Positions 46,436-55,207 of a stretch of 64,000 nt of DNA are shown here, in pieces. Position 1 is the stretch's first letter; every line of letters starts with the position of its first letter. The notes beneath the pieces were generated by a model, which was given only the letters and a program-made list of their open reading frames with translations, was not told where the DNA came from and did not search any database. A program made the translations under genes and the position numbers. The DNA is from Flammeovirga yaeyamensis. Lineage in GTDB: Bacteria > Bacteroidota > Bacteroidia > Cytophagales > Flammeovirgaceae. The stretch lies in NCBI RefSeq assembly GCF_018736045.1, contig NZ_CP076132.1:2713501-2777500 (forward strand). Reading direction: 5' to 3'.

Positions 46436-46506
46436 CCCTTGTAACCCACGACAGAAGTTACGGGCTAGTGATATGAAATTCTAACACGACTAAAGTCATA
46501 TTAGAA
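46436..46506. repeat. Two further imperfect hairpins before pssA end
   Basis: GCCC-GTAAC with GTTAC-GGGC (46436-46463 region) and TTCTAA/TTAGAA with inner GACT/AGTC (46479-46506) form two hairpins in a 229-bp gap. They look like degraded dispersed palindromes. Confidence 0.4.
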
Positions 46507-46522
46507 TAAATAACGGTATTTA

Positions 46523-47209
46523 TTATTTCGTTGATTTCGTTCGAAAAACAACAGAAACCAATATCTGCATCAATACTATCAATGGTAATGCAGCCACTCT
46601 AAATATTGCCAATAAAATCATACTTGATATAATTAATATATATCGAGCTTCATTTCCGGTCCAACCGAAGTTTTTGAATTTCAGTGAGACCAAAGGAATT
46701 TCGGCATTCATCAAATAGGATAATAGTAGTGTTAAGCCTACCAAAACATATATATTTGATACATAAGCATCATATTGTGGATACCATTGCATAATCAAAG
46801 GAAGTGAACCAATGATAATGGCTGTTGCAGGTGTCGGAACACCTATAAACCCATCCGATTGTCTTTCATCCACATTAAAATTGGCTAAACGGATTGCCGA
46901 GAAAGCTGCCAACAGGAAAGCTAAATATGGTAGATATTGATGAACATCAACGTACATCAATAGATGATACATAATAACAGAAGGTAGAACACCAAATGTG
47001 ACCATATCCGCCAACGAATCCAATTCTTTACCGACGGGCGAGGATACTTTCAACATTCTAGCAGCAAAACCATCGAAGAAGTCGAAACCAGCTCCTACAA
47101 GAATCATAAAGGCACCCATCACCAAATTGCCCTCAAAACAAAATGTTATACCAATACACCCAGAAATTAAATTTCCACAGGTAATGGCATTTGGAATATG
47201 TCTTTTCAA
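46523..47209 (-). CDS. pssA: CDP-diacylglycerol-serine O-phosphatidyltransferase
   Basis: PssA makes phosphatidylserine, the precursor of phosphatidylethanolamine. The 228-residue membrane protein carries the CDP-alcohol phosphotransferase motif DFFDGFAAR-X8-G-X3-D-X3-D (residues about 43-70, ending ELDSLAD) and five or more further helices. It begins MKRHIPNAITCGNL. No psd (decarboxylase) gene is next to it. Confidence 0.92.
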   Translation of the reverse strand: MKRHIPNAITCGNLISGCIGITFCFEGNLVMGAFMILVGAGFDFFDGFAARMLKVSSPVGKELDSLADMVTFGVLPSVIMYHLLMYVDVHQYLPYLAFLLAAFSAIRLANFNVDERQSDGFIGVPTPATAIIIGSLPLIMQWYPQYDAYVSNIYVLVGLTLLLSYLMNAEIPLVSLKFKNFGWTGNEARYILIISSMILLAIFRVAALPLIVLMQILVSVVFRTKSTK

Positions 47210-47218
47210 AATATTTAT

Positions 47219-47290
47219 ATTTAATACTAGCGCAAGAATTTAGCGAAGCGGTTCTTGTGCTTAAAAAACTTCAGAGGTCTCCCGACCTCG
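47219..47290 (-). repeat. Composite hairpin repeat, copy 2 (inverted)
   Basis: On the minus strand this reads the same palindrome CGAGGTCGGGAGACCTCT, a T6 run, then a hairpin with stem CAAGAA/TTCTTG around CGCTTCGC and tail GCGCTAGTATT. Order and spacing equal copy 1 at 42737-42809. It lies between the pssA start and the MBL gene. Confidence 0.8.
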
Positions 47291-47311
47291 TTTACTTCTA
47301 AATAAATCAGG

Positions 47312-47953
47312 TTACCCCCTTACAAACGGATTACTCCTCTTCTCATCTCCAATAGTTGTAAAAGGTCCATGACCAGGGTACACTCTCGTCTGATTAGGCA
47401 ATTTATACATCACATTTGCAATATTGTCTAATAATGTTTGATGATCACCACCCGGTAAATCCGTTCTACCAATAGATCCTTTAAACAATACATCACCACC
47501 CAAAGCAAAATCATCTGAGTTAGAATAGAAAACTAAATGACCCGGTGAGTGTCCTGGAACATATAAGATCTCCATTGATGACTCACCAAAAGTAAGTGTT
47601 CCCTCATTTTCCATTAATTCATCTGCAAAAGATTCTACAAAACCTGGAATACCATAGCGAGCACACGAATCTTTACCCGAAGCTAGTGTCTCCACCTCTC
47701 CTTTTGGAATATATAATTTCACTCCAAATGTATCTTGACAATATTTATTACCAAACACATGGTCTAAATGACAATGAGTATTGACAATCTTCACCACTTT
47801 TAATTCGTTTGATTCTATAAAACTTTTTAATTGTTGTTGTTCAGATTCATCATAACAACCTGGATCGATAATAACGGCTTCTTTAGTCTCATCCCAGATG
47901 AGGTAGGTGTTTTCTTGGAAGGGGTTGAATGTGAATGTTTGTATTTGTATCAT
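47312..47953 (-). CDS. Metallo-beta-lactamase-fold hydrolase (glyoxalase II-like)
   Basis: The 213-residue protein has the THCHLDH metal motif (His-60, His-62, Asp-64, His-65), GHSPGH near 133, a GGDVLFKGSIGRTDLPGGD near 152-170 and a final YPGHGPFT. This is the YcbL/GloB2-like thioesterase type that hydrolyses lactoylglutathione or other thioesters. The in-vivo substrate is not determined by sequence. Confidence 0.9.
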   Translation of the reverse strand: MIQIQTFTFNPFQENTYLIWDETKEAVIIDPGCYDESEQQQLKSFIESNELKVVKIVNTHCHLDHVFGNKYCQDTFGVKLYIPKGEVETLASGKDSCARYGIPGFVESFADELMENEGTLTFGESSMEILYVPGHSPGHLVFYSNSDDFALGGDVLFKGSIGRTDLPGGDHQTLLDNIANVMYKLPNQTRVYPGHGPFTTIGDEKRSNPFVRG

Positions 47954-48016
47954 TATTATTAATGTTTATTACTTTATTATTTGGAGAGGTATGGTGACTT
48001 TTAAGAGTTCTGCGCT

Positions 48017-48152
48017 GGAGGGGTTACACCCCTCCTTGGGGAAGAGTAGTTACCTTCAAGATCTTATATGGAACAAGTCTGTATAACTAATCTCTCTATA
48101 TTGAGGTGCTATCGGACTACTCTCCTCGCGAACGATGGGTGCAACCCATCGT
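48017..48152. repeat. Palindrome-bounded unit, copy 1
   Basis: The unit begins with GGAGGGGT-tac-ACCCCTCC (48017-48035) and ends with ACGATGGGT-gca-ACCCATCGT (48132-48152). Inside, AGAGTAGT (48043-48050) is complementary to ACTACTCT (48116-48123), so the whole unit could fold as a branched structure. The GC content is higher than its surroundings. Confidence 0.85.
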
Positions 48153-48183
48153 GGGTGGTGAGTGACTGTAACCTCAGCAATCC

Positions 48184-48317
48184 GGAGGGGTTCCACCCCT
48201 CCTTGGGGAAGTGATTACCTTCGAGATTATCTATGGAACAAGTCTGTATAACTAATCTCTCTATATCGAGGTACTATCGGTCTACTCTCCTCGCGAACGA
48301 TGGGTGCAACCCATCGT
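48184..48317. repeat. Palindrome-bounded unit, copy 2
   Basis: A second copy starts with GGAGGGGT-tcc-ACCCCTCC (48184-48202) and ends with the same ACGATGGGT-gca-ACCCATCGT (48297-48317). It differs from copy 1 at roughly a dozen positions including a 2-nt deletion. The offset is 167 bp, with a 31-bp spacer. Confidence 0.85.
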
Positions 48318-48385
48318 GGGTAGCATGGTTGTATGCGATTTACCACCCATCAACCCTACACCCCAAACAATATAATTGAAATGCT

Positions 48386-48393
48386 TATATTTG
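48386..48393 (+). promoter_or_regulatory. Probable -7 element of the FAD oxidoreductase gene
   Basis: TATATTTG matches TAnnTTTG exactly and ends 28 nt before the ATG at 48422. The upstream TTTG is not obvious. Confidence 0.45.
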
Positions 48394-48421
48394 CCACAAA
48401 TTTACACTTTGATTTTTTAGA

Positions 48422-49507
48422 ATGGCATATAAGGTCGATTATTTAATCGTAGGACAAGGGTTAGCAGGGACAATTTTAGCAGAAACACTCCAAAATAGAG
48501 GTTTTTCGTTTAGAATTATTGATGATGGGACACTCAAAAACTCTTCTCGAGTAGCTGGTGGGTTATATAATCCTATCACTGGAAGAAAAATGGTGAAGAC
48601 TTGGCTTTGTGATGTGCTTTGGGAGAAGATCGATGAGTTCTATCCTGCATATGATAAAAAATATAGCACTGATTCCTTCAAGCCTATCAATTTATATTTT
48701 CCTTTTGAGGGGCAAGAGAAGCAAACTGATTGGTTGAGTGCGAGTGCTGATGATCGATACGATGGCTATATCAAAGAGTTTCATTCAGAAGGATTATATA
48801 CTGATGTCATTCATCAAGAATTTGGAGGAATGGAGGTGACTCGCTCTGGATATTTAGATATTCCTGTTTTTTTGGATGCTTTTAAAGAGCAGGCATTGAA
48901 GGAAGATAAAATTGAATTGGAGCTTTTCGATCATCAAGAATTAAATATTGGTGTAGATACGATCAGATATAAAAATATAGAAGCGAAACATGTCATTTTT
49001 GCTGAGGGAAATAAGGTAGAGAACAACCCCTATTTTCCTACTTTGGATTTCCGTCCTGTGAAAGGAGAATTGCTATTGATAAAGTTTAAAAATGCCCGTT
49101 TCAATCATATAATTAATAGAAATGGTTTTATACTTCCTATCGACGATAAAGGTAATTGCAAGTTAGGAGCTACTTATGAGCGTGTGGAGGATATGGAAAA
49201 TCCTACTGAAAAGGGTAAGCGACAATTGTTAGAAAAAGTAGAATTGGTCGATGATGATTTTGAGATTTTAGATCATTGGTCAGGTATACGCCCCGCTACA
49301 TTTGATAGAAGACCTTTCATAGGAACATCAAAAGATTATAAAAATATTCATATCTTTAATGGATTGGGTGCAAAGGGCGTGTCATTAGGACCCTATTTTG
49401 CACAAAAATTGATTAATCATATTGAGTTGGGTGACGATTTACCTTACGAAGTACGCTTGGATCGTTTATCAAAACAGCAAAGAATTAATTTGAACTCTAA
49501 AGGATGA
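48422..49507 (+). CDS. DAO-family FAD-dependent oxidoreductase
   Basis: The 361-residue flavoprotein starts with the dinucleotide motif VGQGLAGTILAE (residues 10-21) and has the D-amino-acid-oxidase/glycine-oxidase features, such as RPVKGELLLIKF near 212 and the C-terminal HWSGIRPATFDRRPFIGTS and FNGLGAKGVSLGPYFA. It probably oxidises an amine or amino acid. The substrate is unknown. It overlaps the next gene by 4 nt (ATGA), so the two are translationally coupled. Confidence 0.85.
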   Translation: MAYKVDYLIVGQGLAGTILAETLQNRGFSFRIIDDGTLKNSSRVAGGLYNPITGRKMVKTWLCDVLWEKIDEFYPAYDKKYSTDSFKPINLYFPFEGQEKQTDWLSASADDRYDGYIKEFHSEGLYTDVIHQEFGGMEVTRSGYLDIPVFLDAFKEQALKEDKIELELFDHQELNIGVDTIRYKNIEAKHVIFAEGNKVENNPYFPTLDFRPVKGELLLIKFKNARFNHIINRNGFILPIDDKGNCKLGATYERVEDMENPTEKGKRQLLEKVELVDDDFEILDHWSGIRPATFDRRPFIGTSKDYKNIHIFNGLGAKGVSLGPYFAQKLINHIELGDDLPYEVRLDRLSKQQRINLNSKG

Positions 49508-50703
49508 ATGCACAGCTAAACGCTATTTTTTCGAAGCTTCAGGTACGTGGAGCCGTATTGTACATCATTTTTATATTAGCCATTCTTAGTGGCTCATTGG
49601 TGAAAATGTACATCGATGTGCAAGCGGAAAAACAATTCCTATACAATGCCTTAAGTAATTCTCAAGCTTTGTTTCAGTATAGAATATCCTCAAAAGAAAT
49701 AAAGAAATCGGTGGAAGAGATTCGTACTTCTGGGTTAGATCTTTTCAAATTCACTAATGCTGATGTTTATTTTCTTAACGACAAAGGCTCTCCTATCTTT
49801 TGGATCAATAATAATGCAGAATCTCATATTTTCGAGAAAAATGCACATCATGATATCCCTAATTTTCTAAGTAATAAATTCAAGAAAACGAGATATAAAA
49901 ACCTTGAAAATTATAAAGAGTTTTTTATCACAAGAGTTGAAGTTGATAATCAATCTCAAAGATCGATTGCTTTAGTGGTACAGAGAGCAGACTTATGGCT
50001 CAATCAGAGTATCAATACCTTACCAATTACACTTTTAAGCATTGTATTAATAAGTATTTTATACCTCACGATTGGTTCATCTAATAAAAAATGGATTTAT
50101 AATCCTTTAGACATCCTCATCAAACATTTAGAATACGAATCTCAAGGTATCGGTTCAGAATTATCTAGAGATGTTCCTGCCGAGTGGCACAACATTTTCC
50201 TAGAATTGGAAATGAGTAAGGATGGAAAAAATTCACAACTCCAGCAAAAAGAAACGGAAGCGGAAATCACTCAACGTTTCCATGCTCAATTAGAGGAACT
50301 TCGCTGGGCAAAATCTCAATTAGAAAAATATCAAAATCAGGGAACCGCACCACTCCCATCCAATACATTCTTAACAGATGTTTTTGAATCATCAAATATT
50401 GGTGTAATTTTAACCGATGAAGACAATATTCCTAAATTCGTCAATAATAAAGCGAAAGAAATTTTAGGTAAAGGTATCCAACCAAAGTCAGAAGAAGACT
50501 TATTGGATATCAGAAAAATCTTCATCGAAGGTACTGATGTGGAAATCCCATCAGACCAACACCCAATGGTTTTAGCAAAACAAAGTAATACACCCCAAAT
50601 TGCTAAAGCTTTAGAGGTTTATAATCCGGATACTGGTGCAAGACAAAGTGTTTGTATTTGTGCTGTTAATTTGGGTGATGGGGTGGTTTGTTTTGTGGTG
50701 TAA
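49504..50703 (+). CDS. Membrane sensor-like protein with PAS domain and no output domain
   Basis: The 399-residue protein has a membrane helix at about 16-34, an extracytoplasmic region of about 145 residues, a second helix near 181-199, a coiled-coil segment (about 235-275) and a PAS-like domain (about 285-399; DVFESSNIGVILTDEDNIPKFVN start). No kinase, cyclase or DNA-binding part is present. It might sense a signal and act through a partner. It is coupled to the oxidoreductase gene by a 4-nt overlap. Confidence 0.7.
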   Translation: MNAQLNAIFSKLQVRGAVLYIIFILAILSGSLVKMYIDVQAEKQFLYNALSNSQALFQYRISSKEIKKSVEEIRTSGLDLFKFTNADVYFLNDKGSPIFWINNNAESHIFEKNAHHDIPNFLSNKFKKTRYKNLENYKEFFITRVEVDNQSQRSIALVVQRADLWLNQSINTLPITLLSIVLISILYLTIGSSNKKWIYNPLDILIKHLEYESQGIGSELSRDVPAEWHNIFLELEMSKDGKNSQLQQKETEAEITQRFHAQLEELRWAKSQLEKYQNQGTAPLPSNTFLTDVFESSNIGVILTDEDNIPKFVNNKAKEILGKGIQPKSEEDLLDIRKIFIEGTDVEIPSDQHPMVLAKQSNTPQIAKALEVYNPDTGARQSVCICAVNLGDGVVCFVV

Positions 50704-50714
50704 TTTTTTAATCT

Positions 50715-52055
50715 ATGGATCCTTTATATAACCTATTTATTACACCTATTTATCTCTGTCTTATTTATTTTGTTATTGCTCCCTACTTTGCTAAAAGATG
50801 GACTAACAAATATACTAGAAAGTATTTTTGGTGGGGATTGACTGCTAAGATGTTTGGGGCTATTTCTTTCTGTTTAATATATCAGTTTTATTATGGGTAT
50901 GGAGATACTATAGCGTATTTTAAACAAAGCATACAAATAATAAATTCATTTTATGATTCTTTCTCAACTGGTATCAATGTGTTCTTTTATAAGAAAAATT
51001 CATTATTAACTGGAAGAGAACTTTATTATCTAAATAATATCATCTACAAGAGAGACGATAGTACTTGGATTATAACTAAAATTTCAGCAATTATATCAAT
51101 ATTTACTTTTAAAAGTTTTTATTCAACTTCGCTTTTCTTTAGTTTATGGTCTTATTTAGGGTTATTCAAATTATTAACATATTTTACAAATAAATATAAA
51201 AAAAATTACAAAGTTATTCTTTCTTGTACACTTTTCATTCCATCTTGTATTTTTTGGAGCAGTGGTATTCTAAAAGAATCAATATTAACAGGATCAATCT
51301 CATTTATAACATATTACACCTTAGAATTAATCAATAAAAATAAGCGAGAATATTACAAAATATTTATATTATTCATATTAGTGATAGTCGTTTTTAAAAT
51401 AAAAAGTGCAACAATTATTACTTTAATTCCTTGTCTTATAATATTTATCATTCAAAAAAGACTTGGGAAAACATCTAAAATACAAAAAGTATTTGTATTA
51501 CTTATATTTATACTTTTTACTCCATTATTTTTAATAATTTACCAAAATCAAATAATTAATAATCTTGAGACTAGTGAAGAGTTTATTACAGCTAAAGAAA
51601 AAATAAATGGTTTTCAAGGTGATCATGGATCAAGAATTAAAGGTCATGGTGGAGGTGAAGCATCAACTTATCATTTAAAAACTAGTGGTGATATTAGTAT
51701 TATTGGTTTATTAAAAGCTGTTCCTGAAGCAGTCATTGTCACATTATTTAGACCATTTCCTTGGGAAGCTAAAAAAATAGTACAATTATTTGGAGCACTT
51801 GAAAGTTTTGTCTATTTATTTATGTTTATACTTTTATTATTGAAAAAAGGAATTGTTAATATAATCAAAAAAACCTACAATAATCCTGAAATATTTTTGT
51901 GTATAAGTTATACAATTATTTTCGGATTTATTGCCGGTTACATTTCATTTAACTTTGGTGTTTTACAAAGATTTAAAACACCAATTATGCCCTTTTTTAC
52001 ATTATTTTTAATTTTGAATTTTATAAATTTAAAACGTTTTTATAAAATGAAATAG
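50715..52055 (+). CDS. Polytopic membrane protein, possible polysaccharide polymerase
   Basis: The 446-residue protein has about ten to eleven hydrophobic helices and a polar loop near 290-325 (GFQGDHGSRIKGHGGGEAST). I do not recognise a family. It borders the polysaccharide cluster, and the loop and helix number are compatible with a Wzy-type polymerase, which the cluster otherwise lacks; this is only inference. Its 3' end overlaps the convergent glycosyltransferase gene by 35 nt. Confidence 0.6.
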   Translation: MDPLYNLFITPIYLCLIYFVIAPYFAKRWTNKYTRKYFWWGLTAKMFGAISFCLIYQFYYGYGDTIAYFKQSIQIINSFYDSFSTGINVFFYKKNSLLTGRELYYLNNIIYKRDDSTWIITKISAIISIFTFKSFYSTSLFFSLWSYLGLFKLLTYFTNKYKKNYKVILSCTLFIPSCIFWSSGILKESILTGSISFITYYTLELINKNKREYYKIFILFILVIVVFKIKSATIITLIPCLIIFIIQKRLGKTSKIQKVFVLLIFILFTPLFLIIYQNQIINNLETSEEFITAKEKINGFQGDHGSRIKGHGGGEASTYHLKTSGDISIIGLLKAVPEAVIVTLFRPFPWEAKKIVQLFGALESFVYLFMFILLLLKKGIVNIIKKTYNNPEIFLCISYTIIFGFIAGYISFNFGVLQRFKTPIMPFFTLFLILNFINLKRFYKMK

Positions 52056-53148
52056 TTTCATTAACCATTCTTTCAATATTAAAATATTCTTTAAGTCGTT
52101 TATAACCATTTGTTGCTAGCCTTTTTTGTTCTGATGAATTATTGAAAAGATTCTTTATTGAAACTGTTAAATCTTTTGTTGAATATGGTTTAACAAGTAT
52201 TCCTGTTTCATTATTTATTATAATTTCATTACTAGCAGGTACGTCAAAAGCTATAATTGGTATTTTCGCATTATAACCTTCTAAAAAAACAAGACCAAAA
52301 CCTTCAGAAATTGAAGGTACAACTAAAATTTGAGATTCGCACAAGTACTTATTAACATTCGAATCAAACCCAGTAAAAATAACATTTTTTTCAACATTAA
52401 ATTTTTTAGTTATTTTTTTTAGACTTATTTTCTCTGGTCCACTCCCCAAAATGAGTAATTTTATTTTTGGGTAAAAATCAATTAATTCTGCTATTGATTC
52501 AATCAAATATCGATGTCCTTTAAAAGGTATTAATCTTCCAACTACTAATAATTGGTATTCTTGTTTTGAATTAGTTTGTTTTAAATCTTCATATAAAAAG
52601 CCATGATGTATAACATCAATTTTATTTTCACTTGAAATTTTTAGTCCTGTAAATAATTGTTTTATTCCATTAGAAACTGCAAATGATCTATCAATAAATT
52701 TTTCACAAAACAATGCTAGTAAATAATATTTTGAAAAATAATTTATTTTAACTTTAAAACCATATTTATTAATATATTTTTCATCATAACCATGCTTTGT
52801 TGAAACTAAAGGTATTTTATTTCTAGAGAAAATCTTATAAATTGAGCACCATATATCTGCATGAATTAGATGACTGTGTATGATATCAAATGAATTTTCT
52901 TTAATAATTTCAGATAAATTTTTTATAATTCTGTAATCATAAGAATTTTTAAAACTTAAATCATAAGTTTTTATGCCCAATTTTCTTAATGATTTTATAA
53001 ATATTAAGGGTTTGTCATTATCATTAAACATTCTAACAGATACAAACTCACAATGTATTCCTTTCTTCATTAATGCAGGCAACATCTCAAGAAAATATTT
53101 TTCACTACCTGCTAAACCTTTCACCTTTTGAATGAATAAAATTCTCAT
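52021..53148 (-). CDS. GT4-family glycosyltransferase
   Basis: The 375-residue GT-B enzyme has an N-terminal acceptor half (KGLAGSEKYFLEMLPAL near 10-26) and a donor half with VVGRLIPFKGHRYLIESI near 203-220. The EX7E nucleotide-sugar site is in PSISEGFGLVFLEGYNAKIPIIAF near 283-306. It is the last gene of the minus-strand polysaccharide operon. Confidence 0.88.
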   Translation of the reverse strand: MRILFIQKVKGLAGSEKYFLEMLPALMKKGIHCEFVSVRMFNDNDKPLIFIKSLRKLGIKTYDLSFKNSYDYRIIKNLSEIIKENSFDIIHSHLIHADIWCSIYKIFSRNKIPLVSTKHGYDEKYINKYGFKVKINYFSKYYLLALFCEKFIDRSFAVSNGIKQLFTGLKISSENKIDVIHHGFLYEDLKQTNSKQEYQLLVVGRLIPFKGHRYLIESIAELIDFYPKIKLLILGSGPEKISLKKITKKFNVEKNVIFTGFDSNVNKYLCESQILVVPSISEGFGLVFLEGYNAKIPIIAFDVPASNEIIINNETGILVKPYSTKDLTVSIKNLFNNSSEQKRLATNGYKRLKEYFNIERMVNETISFYKNVLNL

Positions 53149-54113
53149 TAAATTAATTTATTTTTTAAATATTTATTTATTGGTAATTCAATTTTTCTAT
53201 GAACAATTATTGATATATAAATTATAGTAAAAATTAATAAAATGTTAGTAATATTTATAAATAATAAATTTGTTATTTCAAAGTAATTTAAAACTTTAGT
53301 ATATATTCTAATAATTGGCAAATGTAATAAATACATAACATAAGATGAATCCCCAAGTAAAATTAAAAAATTATTATTTTTTAAATCCCCTTTTAAAAGA
53401 CCATAAAAAATAAAACAAAAAGGTATTCCATATTGAATTACTCTATGAAATCGAAAAAAGACAACATTGATAATTAAAAATACTATACCTATGAAAATAC
53501 TAAAATAAGAATTAAATTTCCTCAGTTTATTTAATTGCCATATTTGGTAAATTATAATACCAAATATAAATTCGAATACAATAAAATCACTAAAAAATAA
53601 ATTTTCAGTAAATAAATTTGAAAAAAATAAGATTGTAAATAATAAGATTGATACACAAAATATTCTCTTTTTTAAGTCAATAAAAATAAGAGAAAAAGAG
53701 TATAGTAAATAAAAATATAACTCATATGATAAAGTCCAACTTACACCTGTAAGCATATCATGATTAGGTAAAAGTAAAAGACTTTTTATTATACTTATTA
53801 TTTCTCTTGAATGACTGGATCCAATAAATAAACTACTTATAAAAAAAAATATAAATGTCACCCAATAAATTGGGTAAATTCTCAAAACTCTTTGAGTAAT
53901 AAATGAACTAGTAGATATAGATTTTTTATCCGTTGAATAAGAAATAATAAAACCACTTAAAATAAAAAAAAAATCTACACCACATGAACCAAAATAGAAA
54001 AAGTTATTTAAATATTTAATACCTAATAATTCATTAAAGTTAACACTTAAATGAAATAAAAGTACTAATAGAGCAGCTAAAGCCCTTCCTATTTGTAAAG
54101 AATATATTTTCAT
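53148..54113 (-). CDS. Acyltransferase 3 family (OafA-type) membrane protein
   Basis: The 321-residue protein has about ten membrane helices and begins IGRALAALLVLLFHLSVNF-like, with the catalytic His of the family near residue 21. The signature CGVDFFFILSGFIIS lies near 44-58. Such enzymes O-acetylate surface sugars. Its end overlaps the next gene by one base. Confidence 0.88.
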   Translation of the reverse strand: MKIYSLQIGRALAALLVLLFHLSVNFNELLGIKYLNNFFYFGSCGVDFFFILSGFIISYSTDKKSISTSSFITQRVLRIYPIYWVTFIFFFISSLFIGSSHSREIISIIKSLLLLPNHDMLTGVSWTLSYELYFYLLYSFSLIFIDLKKRIFCVSILLFTILFFSNLFTENLFFSDFIVFEFIFGIIIYQIWQLNKLRKFNSYFSIFIGIVFLIINVVFFRFHRVIQYGIPFCFIFYGLLKGDLKNNNFLILLGDSSYVMYLLHLPIIRIYTKVLNYFEITNLLFINITNILLIFTIIYISIIVHRKIELPINKYLKNKLI

Positions 54114-55207
54114 AGGTTTATCATAATTTCATTATATAAATCAGCCATAATTTCATTTGAAAGTCTCTTAGAATATAATAACGATTCATTAGCAAATTTT
54201 TTTCTTAAATTTTCATTATTTATTAATAAATTAATTTTTTCTACATAACTATCAATGTTATATTTCTCAACTAATAAACCATTAATATTATCAATAATAA
54301 CATTGTTTACACCATTTACATTTGTTGCAATAATTGGCAAACCAGATGCTTGTGCTTGCATAATAGAAGTACTCATTGTTTCACCAAGAGTAGCATGCAC
54401 ATAAATATCTAAAGATTTTAAATACGCAGGTATTTGTTCACTATTAATTAAACCTTCAAATATCACATTATTCATTTCTAAATCTGCAACTAATTTCTTT
54501 AAGTATTCTGTAGATTCACCTTCACCCGCTATACTTAAAATAATATTCTTATTAGAGATTTTACAAATTGATTTAATAAGAGTTTTATGATCTTTTATAG
54601 GAACTATCCTACTTAACATTCCAATTTTTAAAATATTATTTGAGTTTTTGGATTTTATTTTATAGTATAAATCTAAATCTATTCCATTTGGTATTATGTT
54701 AGTTTTAGTTTTTGGAAAAAGAAATTTAAATTTCTTTTTTAACTCATTTTCATAATCCAATGATAAAAAAATAATTTTATTTGAAAATAAGAAACTAAAA
54801 AAAAGTAAAATCCATTCTATAGTTGATTTTAAATGATTTGCTTGAGTTTCTCTAACAATTATTTTTTTCTTATAAATTAAAGAAAATATAAATACTGGTA
54901 TTATATTATAACTTCCATGTAAAAAAAATATATCATTATTTTTATTTAAACTCTTATAAATGTTAAACCAAAAAAAGAAATCAATTCCTTTATTTTTTTT
55001 TACATATTTAAAATTTATATAGTTTTTTTTAAACTTTTCTATATATTCTTGTCTTGGTTTTTCTATTCCATAAAGTAAAACTTCATTTTTAAATAAGGTA
55101 CTATTTTGTGCTTTTATTAAAGAGAAAAAAACATTTCCATGACCACCTAATCCACTGTAAAATATGTGTTGTATTTTCAAATCTTTAATATTTTTTTTGA
55201 TATCCAT
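54110..55207 (-). CDS. GT4-family glycosyltransferase
   Basis: The 365-residue GT-B enzyme has IFYSGLGGHGNVFFSL at the N-terminus, the donor-domain start IGMLSRIVPIKDHKTLIKSI near 194-213 and HATLGETMSTSIMQAQASGLPIIAT near 276-300. The distal GETMS part replaces the common EGFG motif, as in other capsule enzymes. It overlaps both neighbours (4 and 31 nt). Confidence 0.88.
   Translation of the reverse strand: MDIKKNIKDLKIQHIFYSGLGGHGNVFFSLIKAQNSTLFKNEVLLYGIEKPRQEYIEKFKKNYINFKYVKKNKGIDFFFWFNIYKSLNKNNDIFFLHGSYNIIPVFIFSLIYKKKIIVRETQANHLKSTIEWILLFFSFLFSNKIIFLSLDYENELKKKFKFLFPKTKTNIIPNGIDLDLYYKIKSKNSNNILKIGMLSRIVPIKDHKTLIKSICKISNKNIILSIAGEGESTEYLKKLVADLEMNNVIFEGLINSEQIPAYLKSLDIYVHATLGETMSTSIMQAQASGLPIIATNVNGVNNVIIDNINGLLVEKYNIDSYVEKINLLINNENLRKKFANESLLYSKRLSNEIMADLYNEIMINL

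Larger units (their letters stand above)
47954..48421. other. 468-bp intergenic region with tandem structured units
   Basis: No reading frame of note lies here. The centre holds two near-identical units described separately. The left 60 bp are T-rich leader of the MBL gene, and the right 100 bp hold the promoter of the next gene. Confidence 0.7.

Noticed and set aside
48017-48317. The duplicated unit as a CRISPR or tandem tRNA region
   Set aside because: Only two copies exist, the unit is 136 bp with palindromic ends, and no cloverleaf or spacer pattern is present.
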